From the IMG/VR virus record IMGVR_UViG_3300034018_000248, positions 1 through 50,764 of that record: a DNA stretch of 50,764 nucleotides. One strand, 5' to 3'. How positions within the stretch are numbered: the stretch's first letter is position 1; each line of letters opens with the position of its first letter. Below are positions 7,813 to 16,522 of the stretch, in pieces. The notes under the pieces were generated by a model, which did no database searches, was not told the DNA's origin, and was given only the letters and a program-made list of their open reading frames with translations. This DNA is from a virus. The translations under genes were made by a program, and so were the position numbers.

Positions 7813-8484
7813 ATGGCAAGTAAACTGATTGGGATCGTTGGATCCACTGGAACTGGCAAATCGACATCGATTAAGCATCTGAATCCAGAAGAAACCTACA
7901 TTATCAATGTAGCAAAAAAGGAGTTACCTTTTAAAGGTTCTGAAAGTCTGTACAACGCAGAGAAGAAGAACTACAGAGAAATTGATGACGCAGTTGAGAT
8001 CACTCGATTGTTACAAAACATTTCTCAGAAAGCACCACACATCAAAAACATTGTGATTGAGGATTCAAACTACATCATGGGTTTTAACATTGTGTCACGA
8101 GCAACAGAAGTAGGGTTCACTAAATTTAGCATCATGGCTAGAGATATGGTGGCTTTGTTTCAAGAAGCTCGTAAACTACGTGACGATTTGAAAGTATTCT
8201 ATTTCACTCACCCAGAAACTATTGAAGAAGGTGGAGAGATTGTAGGATATAAGATCAAGACAGCAGGTAAGTTGATCGATAATCAAATCTTATTAGAGGG
8301 CTTGTTAACTGTTTGCCTTTACACATTTGTAGAGGAGAACAAAGATGGCTCAGTAACGTATAACTTTGTAACCAATAGGTTCAGAAAGTTCCCTGCTAAG
8401 AGTCCTGATGGCATGTTTGCAGACACCAAGATTCCTAACAATTTACAATTAGTTGCAGACACAGTAGATGAGTATTATAAATAA
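7813..8484 (+). CDS. Sak4-like RecA-fold ATPase
   Basis: A 223-residue P-loop ATPase with Walker A GSTGTGKST (10-18) and a Walker B-like strand NIVIEDSNY. Size and layout fit the phage Sak4/AAA_24 family, short RecA/Rad51-core proteins that help single-strand annealing in phage recombination. It is followed after 21 bases by a probable ssDNA-binding protein, the usual genetic partner of Sak4. A separate full-length RecA is encoded at 21115, so the phage carries two RecA-fold recombination ATPases. Start chosen at ATG after AATAAAATAAAC. Confidence 0.8.
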   Translation: MASKLIGIVGSTGTGKSTSIKHLNPEETYIINVAKKELPFKGSESLYNAEKKNYREIDDAVEITRLLQNISQKAPHIKNIVIEDSNYIMGFNIVSRATEVGFTKFSIMARDMVALFQEARKLRDDLKVFYFTHPETIEEGGEIVGYKIKTAGKLIDNQILLEGLLTVCLYTFVEENKDGSVTYNFVTNRFRKFPAKSPDGMFADTKIPNNLQLVADTVDEYYK

Positions 8485-8505
8485 ACTAAATAAAAACTAG
8501 AAACC

Positions 8506-9366
8506 ATGGCAGTAGGAGGAGTAAAAAGAGAAATTCCACAAGGTGGAGCTGAATTCCAAAAGAAAGTTGGTGTATTTGAAGCAAAGGTTATTGCTATTAA
8601 CCCAACTCCATTAGAGTACAAAGAGATTTTAGGCATTGACCTAAAAGAAGATAGTAATGCAACTAATTATTATGACAGTGTTTCAGGTAAGTTACGTGTT
8701 AACGTATGGTTGCAAGATGTAAACAGTGATTTTAGAACCACTGCTACATTTTGGTTAGAAAAAGGTGAGAAGATTAACAAGGACAACACTAAGAAGCAAT
8801 ACATCAATAACATTGGTGTGTGTAGCTGGGCTAGTAGTCCAGAGGCTTTACCTGCATGGTTTGCTAAGCGTGAAAATCGTGTAGCACATATAGGAGAAGA
8901 AGAGTTCTTAGGATTTGTTCGTACTTGGTTAGGTTCTCTTGACTTTTCTGATCCAGACACTGAGATATACTTAAATTGGGACAAGGTTATGAATAATAAC
9001 TTAACTGATTTAAAAGAACAAATTGATGGTGATCTTACACAAACTGTTGGCGTATTAGCAACTGTAAGAACTGTTGATAAAGGAGAAGGTCCTAAGTCAT
9101 ATCAGAACATCTTTGTTAAGTCATTCTTCCCAGGTTATTCTATCAGAAACATGCGTCTAGTTGATTACAATAACCCAGACGTAGTTCGTGGTCTTAAATT
9201 TAGAAAGAGTGCTGAGTTAAAGATGCATGAGCGTTTTGTAGTTGCTGTAACAGGTGACTATGGATGTAAAGATTTCTATACATTCAAAGACTTGCATGAC
9301 TATGATCCAGAAGCAAACTTAGTTGAGTCAGACAAAGTGATTGCTGTTGATGATTCAGATTATTAA
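8506..9366 (+). CDS. Probable single-stranded DNA-binding protein
   Basis: A 286-residue protein with a beta-rich, aromatic central region consistent with an OB fold (FRTTATFWLE; GVCSWASSPEALPAW) and an acidic C-terminal tail (VIAVDDSDY), the hallmark of SSB-type proteins that use the tail to recruit partners. It directly follows the Sak4-like ATPase. It covers and protects ssDNA during replication and recombination if the assignment is right. No exact family was recognised; assignment rests on tail, context and composition. A strong hairpin follows the stop. Confidence 0.6.
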   Translation: MAVGGVKREIPQGGAEFQKKVGVFEAKVIAINPTPLEYKEILGIDLKEDSNATNYYDSVSGKLRVNVWLQDVNSDFRTTATFWLEKGEKINKDNTKKQYINNIGVCSWASSPEALPAWFAKRENRVAHIGEEEFLGFVRTWLGSLDFSDPDTEIYLNWDKVMNNNLTDLKEQIDGDLTQTVGVLATVRTVDKGEGPKSYQNIFVKSFFPGYSIRNMRLVDYNNPDVVRGLKFRKSAELKMHERFVVAVTGDYGCKDFYTFKDLHDYDPEANLVESDKVIAVDDSDY

Positions 9367-9387
9367 TTTGTAACCATATTGTTTAGT

Positions 9388-9422
9388 AAAGCCCAGTCTA
9401 TATTAGATTGGGCTTTCTTTAT
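9388..9422 (+). terminator. Intrinsic terminator hairpin after ssDNA-binding gene
   Basis: A 13-bp stem (9388-9400 with 9404-9416, one G-T pair) around a 3-base loop, then CTTTATC. It would end transcription of the helicase-Sak4-SSB block, yet stands only about 20 bases before the primase ATG. A TTTGTAAC motif lies just upstream at 9367-9374. Confidence 0.75.
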
Positions 9423-9439
9423 CTAAACTAAAATGTAAA

Positions 9440-10453
9440 ATGGCAATAAGTGGAAACAAACGTTACTCTTACCTTACGCCAGAACTAATACTTGACAAGA
9501 TTAGTGAGTATGACATATTTAAATATTATATGCCCAATAGTGATTGGGAGCCCAATGTTGTGACGTTTTCTCCATTTAGAAACGAGCGTAATCCATCATT
9601 CGTGATTGGAAATAAGCATGGAAGGTTAACGTTTATTGATTTTGCAGACACAAGCAAACGAGGTTCTTGTTTTGATTTTGTTAGAATGATGTTCAATCTT
9701 AAAGATTTGAAAGAAGTTCTAGCTTTAGTTGACAGGGACTTTGGACTAGGTTTCTCGAAAGAGACTAGAACAGAAGTGTACAAGTATATTGTCAATCAAT
9801 ACCTTCAACCAGTAAAAGCTCCTAAAATATATTCTAACATCCAGGTGATGGTCAAATCATTTACCAACGAGGAGTTAGCTTATTGGAATCAGTATCATCA
9901 GAGTCTTGATGATCTCAAAGCAAATAATATTTATAGTATATCTAAGGTTTATCTTAACAAACAACTGTTCTCTTTCCCTATGGATGAGTTAAAGTTTGGT
10001 TATTTGTATGGAGATAAATGGAAGATATATCGTCCATATGCTAAGGATAAGAAAAAGAAATGGGTACCAAACAATGTACCCATCACTGCGATGGATGGTA
10101 AAGATGACATCAAACAATGTGATGTTGCCTTTATTAACAAATCAAAGAAGGATTACATGGTGATGAAGAAACTTTTTCCATGCAGCTGTGCTGTACAGAA
10201 CGAGGGACTGGGTTGTTTCTCCCCTGAGAACGTTGAATATATTAAGAGTAATTCTGCTAGTCAGATTCTTAGTTTTGATTCAGACATAACAGGCGTAGAG
10301 AATTCACAACAAATCACCAAGATATTTGACTTTGATTACTGTAATGTACCCAGGAAGTATTTATCTGAGGGCATTAAAGATTGGGCTGATTTAGCAAGAG
10401 TCCATGGTATGGAAGCAATAGAAAATTATCTAAAAGAAAAAGAACTACTATGA
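9440..10453 (+). CDS. DnaG-type primase
   Basis: Makes RNA primers for replication. The N-terminal region (about 35-85) matches the CHC2 zinc-binding domain in layout (SPFRNERNPSF at 44-54), but the metal-binding Cys/His residues are absent, so it is a zinc-less version. The TOPRIM domain shows Glu in QNEGLG (253-258), the DxD pair in SFDSDITG (278-285) and a third acidic site in IKDWADL (312-318). At 337 residues it lacks a C-terminal helicase-binding domain. It overlaps the next small gene by four bases. Confidence 0.88.
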   Translation: MAISGNKRYSYLTPELILDKISEYDIFKYYMPNSDWEPNVVTFSPFRNERNPSFVIGNKHGRLTFIDFADTSKRGSCFDFVRMMFNLKDLKEVLALVDRDFGLGFSKETRTEVYKYIVNQYLQPVKAPKIYSNIQVMVKSFTNEELAYWNQYHQSLDDLKANNIYSISKVYLNKQLFSFPMDELKFGYLYGDKWKIYRPYAKDKKKKWVPNNVPITAMDGKDDIKQCDVAFINKSKKDYMVMKKLFPCSCAVQNEGLGCFSPENVEYIKSNSASQILSFDSDITGVENSQQITKIFDFDYCNVPRKYLSEGIKDWADLARVHGMEAIENYLKEKELL

Positions 10454-10623
10454 ACGTAGAACAATTAGCAGTGGCTGTAGAAGATCTTGTGTATGAGATA
10501 CAACAAGAGACAGAATGGTTAGAGACTACAGAAGGAGACTCTATCGAATGTATAGGTATTGAAAACCTAGAAGGAATACTAAATAAATTTTTTGGATTTA
10601 AACTCAGAATATCACAACAATGA
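10450..10623 (+). CDS. 57-residue acidic protein
   Basis: A small ORF linked by ATGA overlaps to both the primase upstream and the DUF932-like gene downstream, which strongly suggests it is translated. The product starts MNVEQLAVAVEDLVYEIQQE and is acidic and helical in the first half, with a basic, aromatic end (FFGFKLRISQQ). No family recognised. Confidence 0.7.
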   Translation: MNVEQLAVAVEDLVYEIQQETEWLETTEGDSIECIGIENLEGILNKFFGFKLRISQQ

Positions 10624-11408
10624 AAAGAGCAGATTACACAAGCTTGAAGCACTTAGTAACAGATGTACCAGTGCCAGCACAAACAGCAACTTACAAACCT
10701 GTAAGCAATGCACAATTGATTGATTTAACACTAGCAGCTATTGATGGTGCAGGCTTTACATTAGGTAAAGAAGCCTATACATTAGCAGCTGATGGTCAAG
10801 TTGCCACAGGTAGATTTACACTCACTAACATTATGGATAGCGAGATGCAGATCCAGATTGGTTGGCAGAACAGCTACAATCGTATGGTTAGTTTGAAGTT
10901 TGCTATTGGTGTACACATCATGGTATGTTCTAATGGTTGTGTGTCTGGTGACATGGGTACCTTCAAGAAAGCACACAAGGGTTCTATTCAAGAGTTTACG
11001 CCAGCAGCGATCACTGAGTATATCAAGAGTGCAGGTGATTCATTTAGAGAGATGCAGATTCAACGTGAGTTGATGAAGAAGGTGGAGCTTAACACAAGAC
11101 AACAAGGCGAGATATTAGGTCGTTTAGTTGTTGAAGAGCAACTCATATCTACTATGCAGCTTAACATCATTCGCAAGGAGCTAGTTAAACCTAGCTATGA
11201 CTATGGTGTAGAGAATACATTGTGGGATCTTTACCAACACACTACACATTCTATGAAGGAAGTGCACCCAGGTAGTTGGATGACTGACCACATGAATGCT
11301 CATGATTTCTTTGTAAATGCACAAGGAGAACTGATCTCTAGCAAAAGACCTGCAATAGTTAGTGTACCACAGGTAGAACGTTATCAACAATTAGAACTAT
11401 CGTTATAA
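10620..11408 (+). CDS. DUF932-like phage/plasmid protein
   Basis: A 262-residue protein that resembles the DUF932 family of phage and plasmid proteins: a strand-rich core with SYNRMVSLKFAIG and MVCSNGCVSGDM, followed by long helices (about 135-185, FREMQIQRELMKKVEL). The biochemical function of the family is not established; these genes usually sit among replication and recombination genes, as here. The extreme C-terminus, QLELSL, resembles a weak clamp-binding motif. It overlaps the next gene by one base. Confidence 0.7.
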   Translation: MKRADYTSLKHLVTDVPVPAQTATYKPVSNAQLIDLTLAAIDGAGFTLGKEAYTLAADGQVATGRFTLTNIMDSEMQIQIGWQNSYNRMVSLKFAIGVHIMVCSNGCVSGDMGTFKKAHKGSIQEFTPAAITEYIKSAGDSFREMQIQRELMKKVELNTRQQGEILGRLVVEEQLISTMQLNIIRKELVKPSYDYGVENTLWDLYQHTTHSMKEVHPGSWMTDHMNAHDFFVNAQGELISSKRPAIVSVPQVERYQQLELSL

Positions 11409-12124
11409 TGAATTGGGACAAGTTTAAGCATTTGTTCGATGAGAGTTGGCATTATAAAATGAAGCCATTCATCGAGAGTGAAGCGTGTGATAAAATCTAT
11501 GCACAGCTAAAAGCTGACAGTAAGAGGGGCAAGCAAATTGCTCCTCTATCTGAAAATGTATGGAGATGTTTTAAAGAAACACGCTTCCAAGACGTTAAAG
11601 TTATTCTTATAGGTATGTGTCCATATCATACAATGATGGACTATAGACCTGTTGCTGATGGATTGATGATGAGTTGCTCTGTAACCAATGTGCTACAGCC
11701 TAGCTTACATCAACTCTATCAAGGCATAGAGAAAGAACTGTATGGTGGTTTTGCTTTCGATAGAAATAGAAACCCAGATCTAACATACCTTGCAAAGCAA
11801 GGCGTGTTATTGTGTAATGCTGCTCTCACTACAGAGGTTAATAAAGCAGGCTCTCATTTAGAAATATGGGAACCATTTATGAAATATCTACTAGAAGAGG
11901 CGTTCGCATTCACAGGAATACCAGTTGTATTCTTTGGTAAAGAAGCAGCTAAGCTTAAGAGATACATATCACCATTTACATTCTCATTTGTTGTTAGCCA
12001 TCCAGCTTCAGCTTCATATAAGAATGGAGATTGGGATAGCGAAGGAGTATTCACGAAAATTAACACACTGATCAAAGAGACTAATAATTACACTATTGAT
12101 TGGTTAGAAAAGGTAGATATTTAA
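11408..12124 (+). CDS. Uracil-DNA glycosylase-fold protein with altered active site
   Basis: Clearly of the Ung (family 1) fold over its length (238 residues): VILIGMCPYH (65-74) aligns with the water-activating GQDPYH loop, LLCNAALTT (134-142) with the uracil-binding Asn strand, VVFFGKEA (173-180) with the FLLWG region, and SHPASAS (197-203) with the HPSPLS loop. The Asn and His are kept, but the catalytic Asp is Cys71, the Gln before it is Met, and the uracil-stacking Phe region reads DGLMMS. So it may be a slow or inactive glycosylase, or a DNA-binding or processivity factor of the same fold. A dUTPase is also encoded. Confidence 0.82.
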   Translation: MNWDKFKHLFDESWHYKMKPFIESEACDKIYAQLKADSKRGKQIAPLSENVWRCFKETRFQDVKVILIGMCPYHTMMDYRPVADGLMMSCSVTNVLQPSLHQLYQGIEKELYGGFAFDRNRNPDLTYLAKQGVLLCNAALTTEVNKAGSHLEIWEPFMKYLLEEAFAFTGIPVVFFGKEAAKLKRYISPFTFSFVVSHPASASYKNGDWDSEGVFTKINTLIKETNNYTIDWLEKVDI

Positions 12125-12134
12125 ACTAGAAATC

Positions 12135-14453
12135 ATGATCTTAGAAAAACAAACACAATCTTTAATACATGAAGTAGGTAGTGCACAGGGCACTATTGGT
12201 ATGTCATTGGACCTTGACTCAGCTCAGGTCCTAATGCAAATGTTGAGTAAGAATCTTTATTCAGATTCTATTGGATCTACGATACGAGAGTGTGCTAGTA
12301 ATGCACTAGACTCACATCGTAGAGCTGGTGTTAATACACCTATTGTTGTTAAGTTCACCAAGGTGAGTAACAACTATGAGTTCTCTGTTGAGGACTTTGG
12401 TATTGGTTTGGATGCATATGATGTAGAGAACATCATTAGTAAGTATGGTAAGAGTACAAAGCGTGATTCTACCACAGAATTAGGCATGATGGGCTTGGGC
12501 TTCAAAGCTCCACTAGCTTATGCATCTAGCTTTTATTTTACAGCACGTAAGAATGGTGTAGAGCGTAAGTATATGATGTATGAGGGAGAAGAAGTCAATT
12601 CTATTGACTTGTTGCACGAATCACCAACAGATAAACCTAATGGTGTTAAGATTACTATTCCTGTTAAGTGGAGTGATTCAACTGAGTTTAAGATGAAGAT
12701 CAAAGAGCAGCTAGCTTACTTTGAGAGCGTATACTTTGATGTAGAAGGTATGAATAATCAGTTCAATATCTTCAGAAGTGAGCACTATCAAATCTCTGAG
12801 ATAGCAACAGATCGTCATCTACATATTTGTTTAGATAATGTGTATTATCCATTAGACTTTGATAAGCTTGGTATAGCTCGTATTGATATGAAGATGGGTC
12901 TTAGATTCTCTTTGACAGATGGTATCTTTCCTACACCTAACAGAGAATCTTTACGATATACGCAAGAGGCTAAGCAAATCATTCTTAAAAAGATCAGTGT
13001 TCTGGCTAATGACTTTATGGTTAAGTACAATGAGTCTATTGTAGACACTGATGATGTACGTACAGCTATTGAACACTTTAGTACAGAGTTTAGATATATC
13101 AAGGACCACAATGGTGACAATCTTGAGATAACTGACATTATCAAACGTGCTACTATTCAGCAACGTAAACCAACATTGTTAGGATGTACTTACTTCACTG
13201 CAGAAACTCTTTACAAAATTAGAGACTTTCTACTTAACGAATATGAAGCTAAGTATGAGCTCAGTCGATATAGAGGTACTATGCGTGAGTGTAAAGGTCG
13301 TTGGGATAAAGAATTAAGACTTGGTCAGATTCGTGGAAACATGATTGGTATCTTTACAGGTATACTTGGTGACAGAAAACGTCGTTATCTTAAACAAATA
13401 TATGCTGGTAAGGATGTTAAGTTTGTCAAAAAGACAATCTCATTTACTTTGTTCTCTAAAGAAAAGTCTTGGAGTAAGAGTAATCACTTAGTAGGTACCA
13501 CAGATATGTCATGCTATCATGATTTGCTGAAGTTGTACAACTATCCTAGAGTTCAATGGAGATCAATCATCAAAGAGTTTCAAGGATGTATCCACAAAGT
13601 AATTACAGACTTCATCGATGTTGACGCTATTGATATTCCAGAAGCATGGATCATTGCTGACAAAGCTAAGAACTACAAACCTAAGCCTAAAGTTTCTAAG
13701 GATGGTGGCGTAAAAGAGAAAGGCGATATCAACTGTAAGATAGCTGAAATTCCTGAACGTCATACAGGATCTAATGCTAAGTTCACTCCTATTATACTAA
13801 GTGGTAAAACTCTTCATGCAAGAAAGAAGCTCACTGTGTATGGTAAGGAAACTGATCGTGCTGTATTAGATTATCTATTTGGTATGTTTAGAGGTCATGT
13901 AGACTTAGTGATTATGTCTGATAGAGAGATTAAAGTGTTGGAGATGTACAACCTTCATAACTTTATGAACGTAGAAACATTCTTGAAAGGTGATAACAAA
14001 CCATTCAGACGTATTGCTACTGCTAGACTCATCAAGAAAATGAAAGCTATTTATGGTGCAACATTTGATTCTAAACCAGCAATGCGTGATGTACTACCTG
14101 ATCTTTCATATTATGTAGATAAGTTAGTAAAATTTAAGGATACGTATTATGTAGATTACAGTGTATCTAAGACTTGCGAAATGTTTGATATTGATAAGTT
14201 TGCTGGAGAAAACAATAAGTATGATGTAGAAATGTATCCACTGTTATTGAAAGTAGACAAGATCCTTACAAAGTTTCCATTTATAGAAACTATTTGTTAT
14301 CACATGCGTAGTTACAAAGGTAGTGAAGACCCTTTGATGAAAGTTCTTATAGATATGTGTCGTTACAAAAAAACACGTATGGCTAAGGGTAATTACAGGT
14401 TCACCATTAAGGTAAATCAGGAGCTGGTAGACATCTTAACAGATGCTGCATGA
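12135..14453 (+). CDS. rIIA-like GHKL ATPase
   Basis: A 772-residue protein with an N-terminal GHKL (Hsp90/gyrase/MutL type) ATP-binding domain: N box ECASNALDSHRR (52-63), G1 box EDFGIGL (86-92), G2 box GLGFKAPLAYA (120-130). The T4 lysis-inhibition and superinfection protein rIIA has this domain, and the next gene is rIIB-like, so an rIIA-type pair is likely. The long C-terminal part (300-770) has no recognised domain. In T4 the pair helps the phage overcome exclusion by resident prophages and affects membrane state; here the role is inferred by homology of layout. Confidence 0.75.
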   Translation: MILEKQTQSLIHEVGSAQGTIGMSLDLDSAQVLMQMLSKNLYSDSIGSTIRECASNALDSHRRAGVNTPIVVKFTKVSNNYEFSVEDFGIGLDAYDVENIISKYGKSTKRDSTTELGMMGLGFKAPLAYASSFYFTARKNGVERKYMMYEGEEVNSIDLLHESPTDKPNGVKITIPVKWSDSTEFKMKIKEQLAYFESVYFDVEGMNNQFNIFRSEHYQISEIATDRHLHICLDNVYYPLDFDKLGIARIDMKMGLRFSLTDGIFPTPNRESLRYTQEAKQIILKKISVLANDFMVKYNESIVDTDDVRTAIEHFSTEFRYIKDHNGDNLEITDIIKRATIQQRKPTLLGCTYFTAETLYKIRDFLLNEYEAKYELSRYRGTMRECKGRWDKELRLGQIRGNMIGIFTGILGDRKRRYLKQIYAGKDVKFVKKTISFTLFSKEKSWSKSNHLVGTTDMSCYHDLLKLYNYPRVQWRSIIKEFQGCIHKVITDFIDVDAIDIPEAWIIADKAKNYKPKPKVSKDGGVKEKGDINCKIAEIPERHTGSNAKFTPIILSGKTLHARKKLTVYGKETDRAVLDYLFGMFRGHVDLVIMSDREIKVLEMYNLHNFMNVETFLKGDNKPFRRIATARLIKKMKAIYGATFDSKPAMRDVLPDLSYYVDKLVKFKDTYYVDYSVSKTCEMFDIDKFAGENNKYDVEMYPLLLKVDKILTKFPFIETICYHMRSYKGSEDPLMKVLIDMCRYKKTRMAKGNYRFTIKVNQELVDILTDAA

Positions 14454-14490
14454 GTCTGAGTATTAATTAGTTAAATAACAATTTCAACAA

Positions 14491-14530
14491 GAGAATGTCC
14501 AGTTTTTTGCACAATTAACTGGACATTCTT
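14491..14530 (+). promoter_or_regulatory. 13-bp hairpin between rIIA-like and rIIB-like genes
   Basis: A perfect 13-bp inverted repeat (14492-14504 with 14517-14529) around a 12-base loop. No proper T run follows, so it is more likely an RNA-processing, stability or attenuation element than a full terminator. It ends 16 bases before the next start codon. Confidence 0.6.
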
Positions 14531-14545
14531 ACAAAAATCACAAAA

Positions 14546-16036
14546 ATGAACAATACAAGTTTAGAGTTTTTCAAGTCTCTCATCGAAAGAGACACAAAGA
14601 TGGCAGAATTGTTGTTGAAAGACACAACAGCTCCATCTGATTTTAGCGTAGAGCATAACGTCTTTGCTAAACCATATTCAAACATTAAGTTTGTTAATGA
14701 TGTGTTAACTATCATCTTGAATGATGGTAATATCATCAGTAAACATCCAGCTAATCTTACTGATTTTCAATTTGCTCGTAATGCAAAGACTGAAATGGAA
14801 TTGTTTACCATCTGTAGTTCTTCAGAAGGTTTAGAAGAGAAACGTAAGTTTGAAGAGGAAGTTAAGCGTAACACAGCATTAGCTCAAGGTATCAAGAGAT
14901 TAATGGATTTTGCTGAAGATGAGTTTGAAGAGCGTGATGGTGCCTTGTACATGATAGGTATTGATCGCAGCATGCCTCAGATTCTTATTGAGGAGTTTAT
15001 CATGTTGTTTCAAGAAGACTGGAATGAAGAAGTTAATGAGCGTTGGGAAGGCTTGAAGCGTTTCTGGATGTGGTGTTGCTTGAACCCACGTGCTGAGGTA
15101 GCTGATGAGTTGTTTCGCTTCTTGAAAGACAACAGCTTCAGAATCACTAAGCAAGGTTTCTTTGTTGCATTGCGTAACGTAGTTACATTGCATGGTGGTG
15201 CAGAGCTTGTACACTTTGTAAGTAACAGTTACAATAAGGTTAAAGCTGTGTGGAAGAAGAGTCCAGATAACTATCATGTATTCCTACTAAATGGTGAGTA
15301 TACATTAGTACACACTGATGATTTATGGCATGAAGAAGAAGGAACATGTAGTATTTGTGAAGGAACAGGAACAGTCTTTGCTGAGGAAGGTGATGATTTT
15401 GAAGGATACAATGATTGTTATAATGGTGATTCTGAAACTTGTTGGAACTGTGAAGGAGAAGGTGAAGTGATAAAAGATGTATACCACGATGGAGAAAATC
15501 TTGGTACACTTACAGAGCTTTATCTTGACCTACCTAATCGTGCAGAGAATCGTTTTACTGATGACTGGACTAAGACGTTTGACATTCGTGTAGGCGTTCC
15601 TGTCAAGATGCCTATGGAAGAGTGTAACTGGTCTACACAAGATTGTGCAGCAGCAGGTTTACACTTCACTGCAGATCAGATTCATTATGTAGGATGTGGT
15701 GACCAGTCTATGTTAGTGTTAATCAATCCTATGAAGGTAGTAGGTATTGGTCAGCACAAAGGTAGATGTTATGAGTATTTACCAATCATGACTGTACCAC
15801 GTGAAGAAGCTACTACCATCTTACACGATCTAGACTTTGATACTATGCAACTTGATGATGCTTATGCTATCCAAGAGCTTGATAACTTAGCAGAGAAAGT
15901 TAAAGAAGGATTCGCAGCTGAGGCTAAGAAGTACAACTTCAACTTCCCTACTATTAATCCTCAAACTGTGGAGAAGATTATAGCTAGTCTTGAAGACATG
16001 AAACAAGTTATTGGTGGTCGTGTAGTTATTGTGTAA
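14546..16036 (+). CDS. rIIB-like protein with DnaJ-type zinc module
   Basis: A 496-residue protein paired with the rIIA-like gene. Similarity to rIIB is seen in LFRFLKDNSFRITKQGFF (about 189-206) and in the C-terminal CAAAGLHFTADQIHYVG (367-383) with MLVLINPMKVVGI, matching the rIIB pattern CS.GLH...V.VNP..VV. Inserted between them are two CxxCEGxG motifs (268-275 and 299-306), the zinc-binding repeat of DnaJ. Such an insert in an rIIB-like protein is unusual and could bind unfolded or membrane proteins. The N-terminal 100 residues are not recognised. Confidence 0.65.
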   Translation: MNNTSLEFFKSLIERDTKMAELLLKDTTAPSDFSVEHNVFAKPYSNIKFVNDVLTIILNDGNIISKHPANLTDFQFARNAKTEMELFTICSSSEGLEEKRKFEEEVKRNTALAQGIKRLMDFAEDEFEERDGALYMIGIDRSMPQILIEEFIMLFQEDWNEEVNERWEGLKRFWMWCCLNPRAEVADELFRFLKDNSFRITKQGFFVALRNVVTLHGGAELVHFVSNSYNKVKAVWKKSPDNYHVFLLNGEYTLVHTDDLWHEEEGTCSICEGTGTVFAEEGDDFEGYNDCYNGDSETCWNCEGEGEVIKDVYHDGENLGTLTELYLDLPNRAENRFTDDWTKTFDIRVGVPVKMPMEECNWSTQDCAAAGLHFTADQIHYVGCGDQSMLVLINPMKVVGIGQHKGRCYEYLPIMTVPREEATTILHDLDFDTMQLDDAYAIQELDNLAEKVKEGFAAEAKKYNFNFPTINPQTVEKIIASLEDMKQVIGGRVVIV

Positions 16037-16055
16037 TAAGTGTTACAATTCTATG

Positions 16056-16063
16056 TATATTTG
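16056..16063 (+). promoter_or_regulatory. Candidate Bacteroidota -7 promoter element (TATATTTG)
   Basis: TATATTTG matches the TAnnTTTG -7 consensus of Bacteroidota promoters and is followed by TAACATAT. It lies 18 bases before the HNH gene start at 16082, which would give a very short leader. No good -33 TTTG is present at the usual distance. Nearly the same 13-mer (TATATTTGTAATA) occurs upstream of the minus-strand gene at 30850. Confidence 0.45.
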
Positions 16064-16081
16064 TAACATATATAACACATT

Positions 16082-16522
16082 ATGGCTAAGAGAATAGTAA
16101 AAAAGATACCAGTTAAAAAGTCCAGGGTTCCTAAAACAAGGAACTCTGGTACTTTGACAGAGTCAGCGTTTTGGTCCTTCATCAGGAGTGCACTAAGACA
16201 GAAGTCAAGATGGTGGAAACCTATCTCTGAAGCTAAAGCTAAAGCAAAGCGTCCATACAAAGGACCTTTGAAGAGACAGAAGTTTGAATATCAGTGTAAT
16301 CAATGTAAGGATTGGTTTCCTGATAAGAAGATTAATGTGGATCATATTTGCCCAGCAGGAAGTCTTAATTCTGCACAAGACCTGCCTGATTTCATTGAGA
16401 GGCTGTTTTGTGAAGTAGATAATCTACAGGTATTATGTGAGACATGTCACAATGTTAAAACAAAATCAGAAAAAGATGCGAAAGAGACTAGAAAAACTGT
16501 ACAAGCCAGAAAGAGACTCTAG
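16082..16522 (+). CDS. HNH endonuclease
   Basis: A 146-residue nuclease. The N-terminus is strongly basic (KRIVKKIPVKKSRVPKT). The C-terminal HNH/McrA-type domain has a zinc ribbon CNQCKDWF and CETCH around the catalytic VDHICPAG (His of the betabetaalpha-metal motif), followed by DNLQVLCETCHNVKT. It is free-standing, with no intron or intein beside it. Its own promoter-like element lies just upstream. Phage HNH proteins may be homing nucleases or take part in recombination or packaging; which applies is unclear. Confidence 0.85.
   Translation: MAKRIVKKIPVKKSRVPKTRNSGTLTESAFWSFIRSALRQKSRWWKPISEAKAKAKRPYKGPLKRQKFEYQCNQCKDWFPDKKINVDHICPAGSLNSAQDLPDFIERLFCEVDNLQVLCETCHNVKTKSEKDAKETRKTVQARKRL

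Noticed and set aside
16082-16522. HNH gene as part of a group I intron or intein
   Set aside because: Flanking genes are intact, and no intron core or split gene is visible; the gene stands alone with its own promoter-like element.
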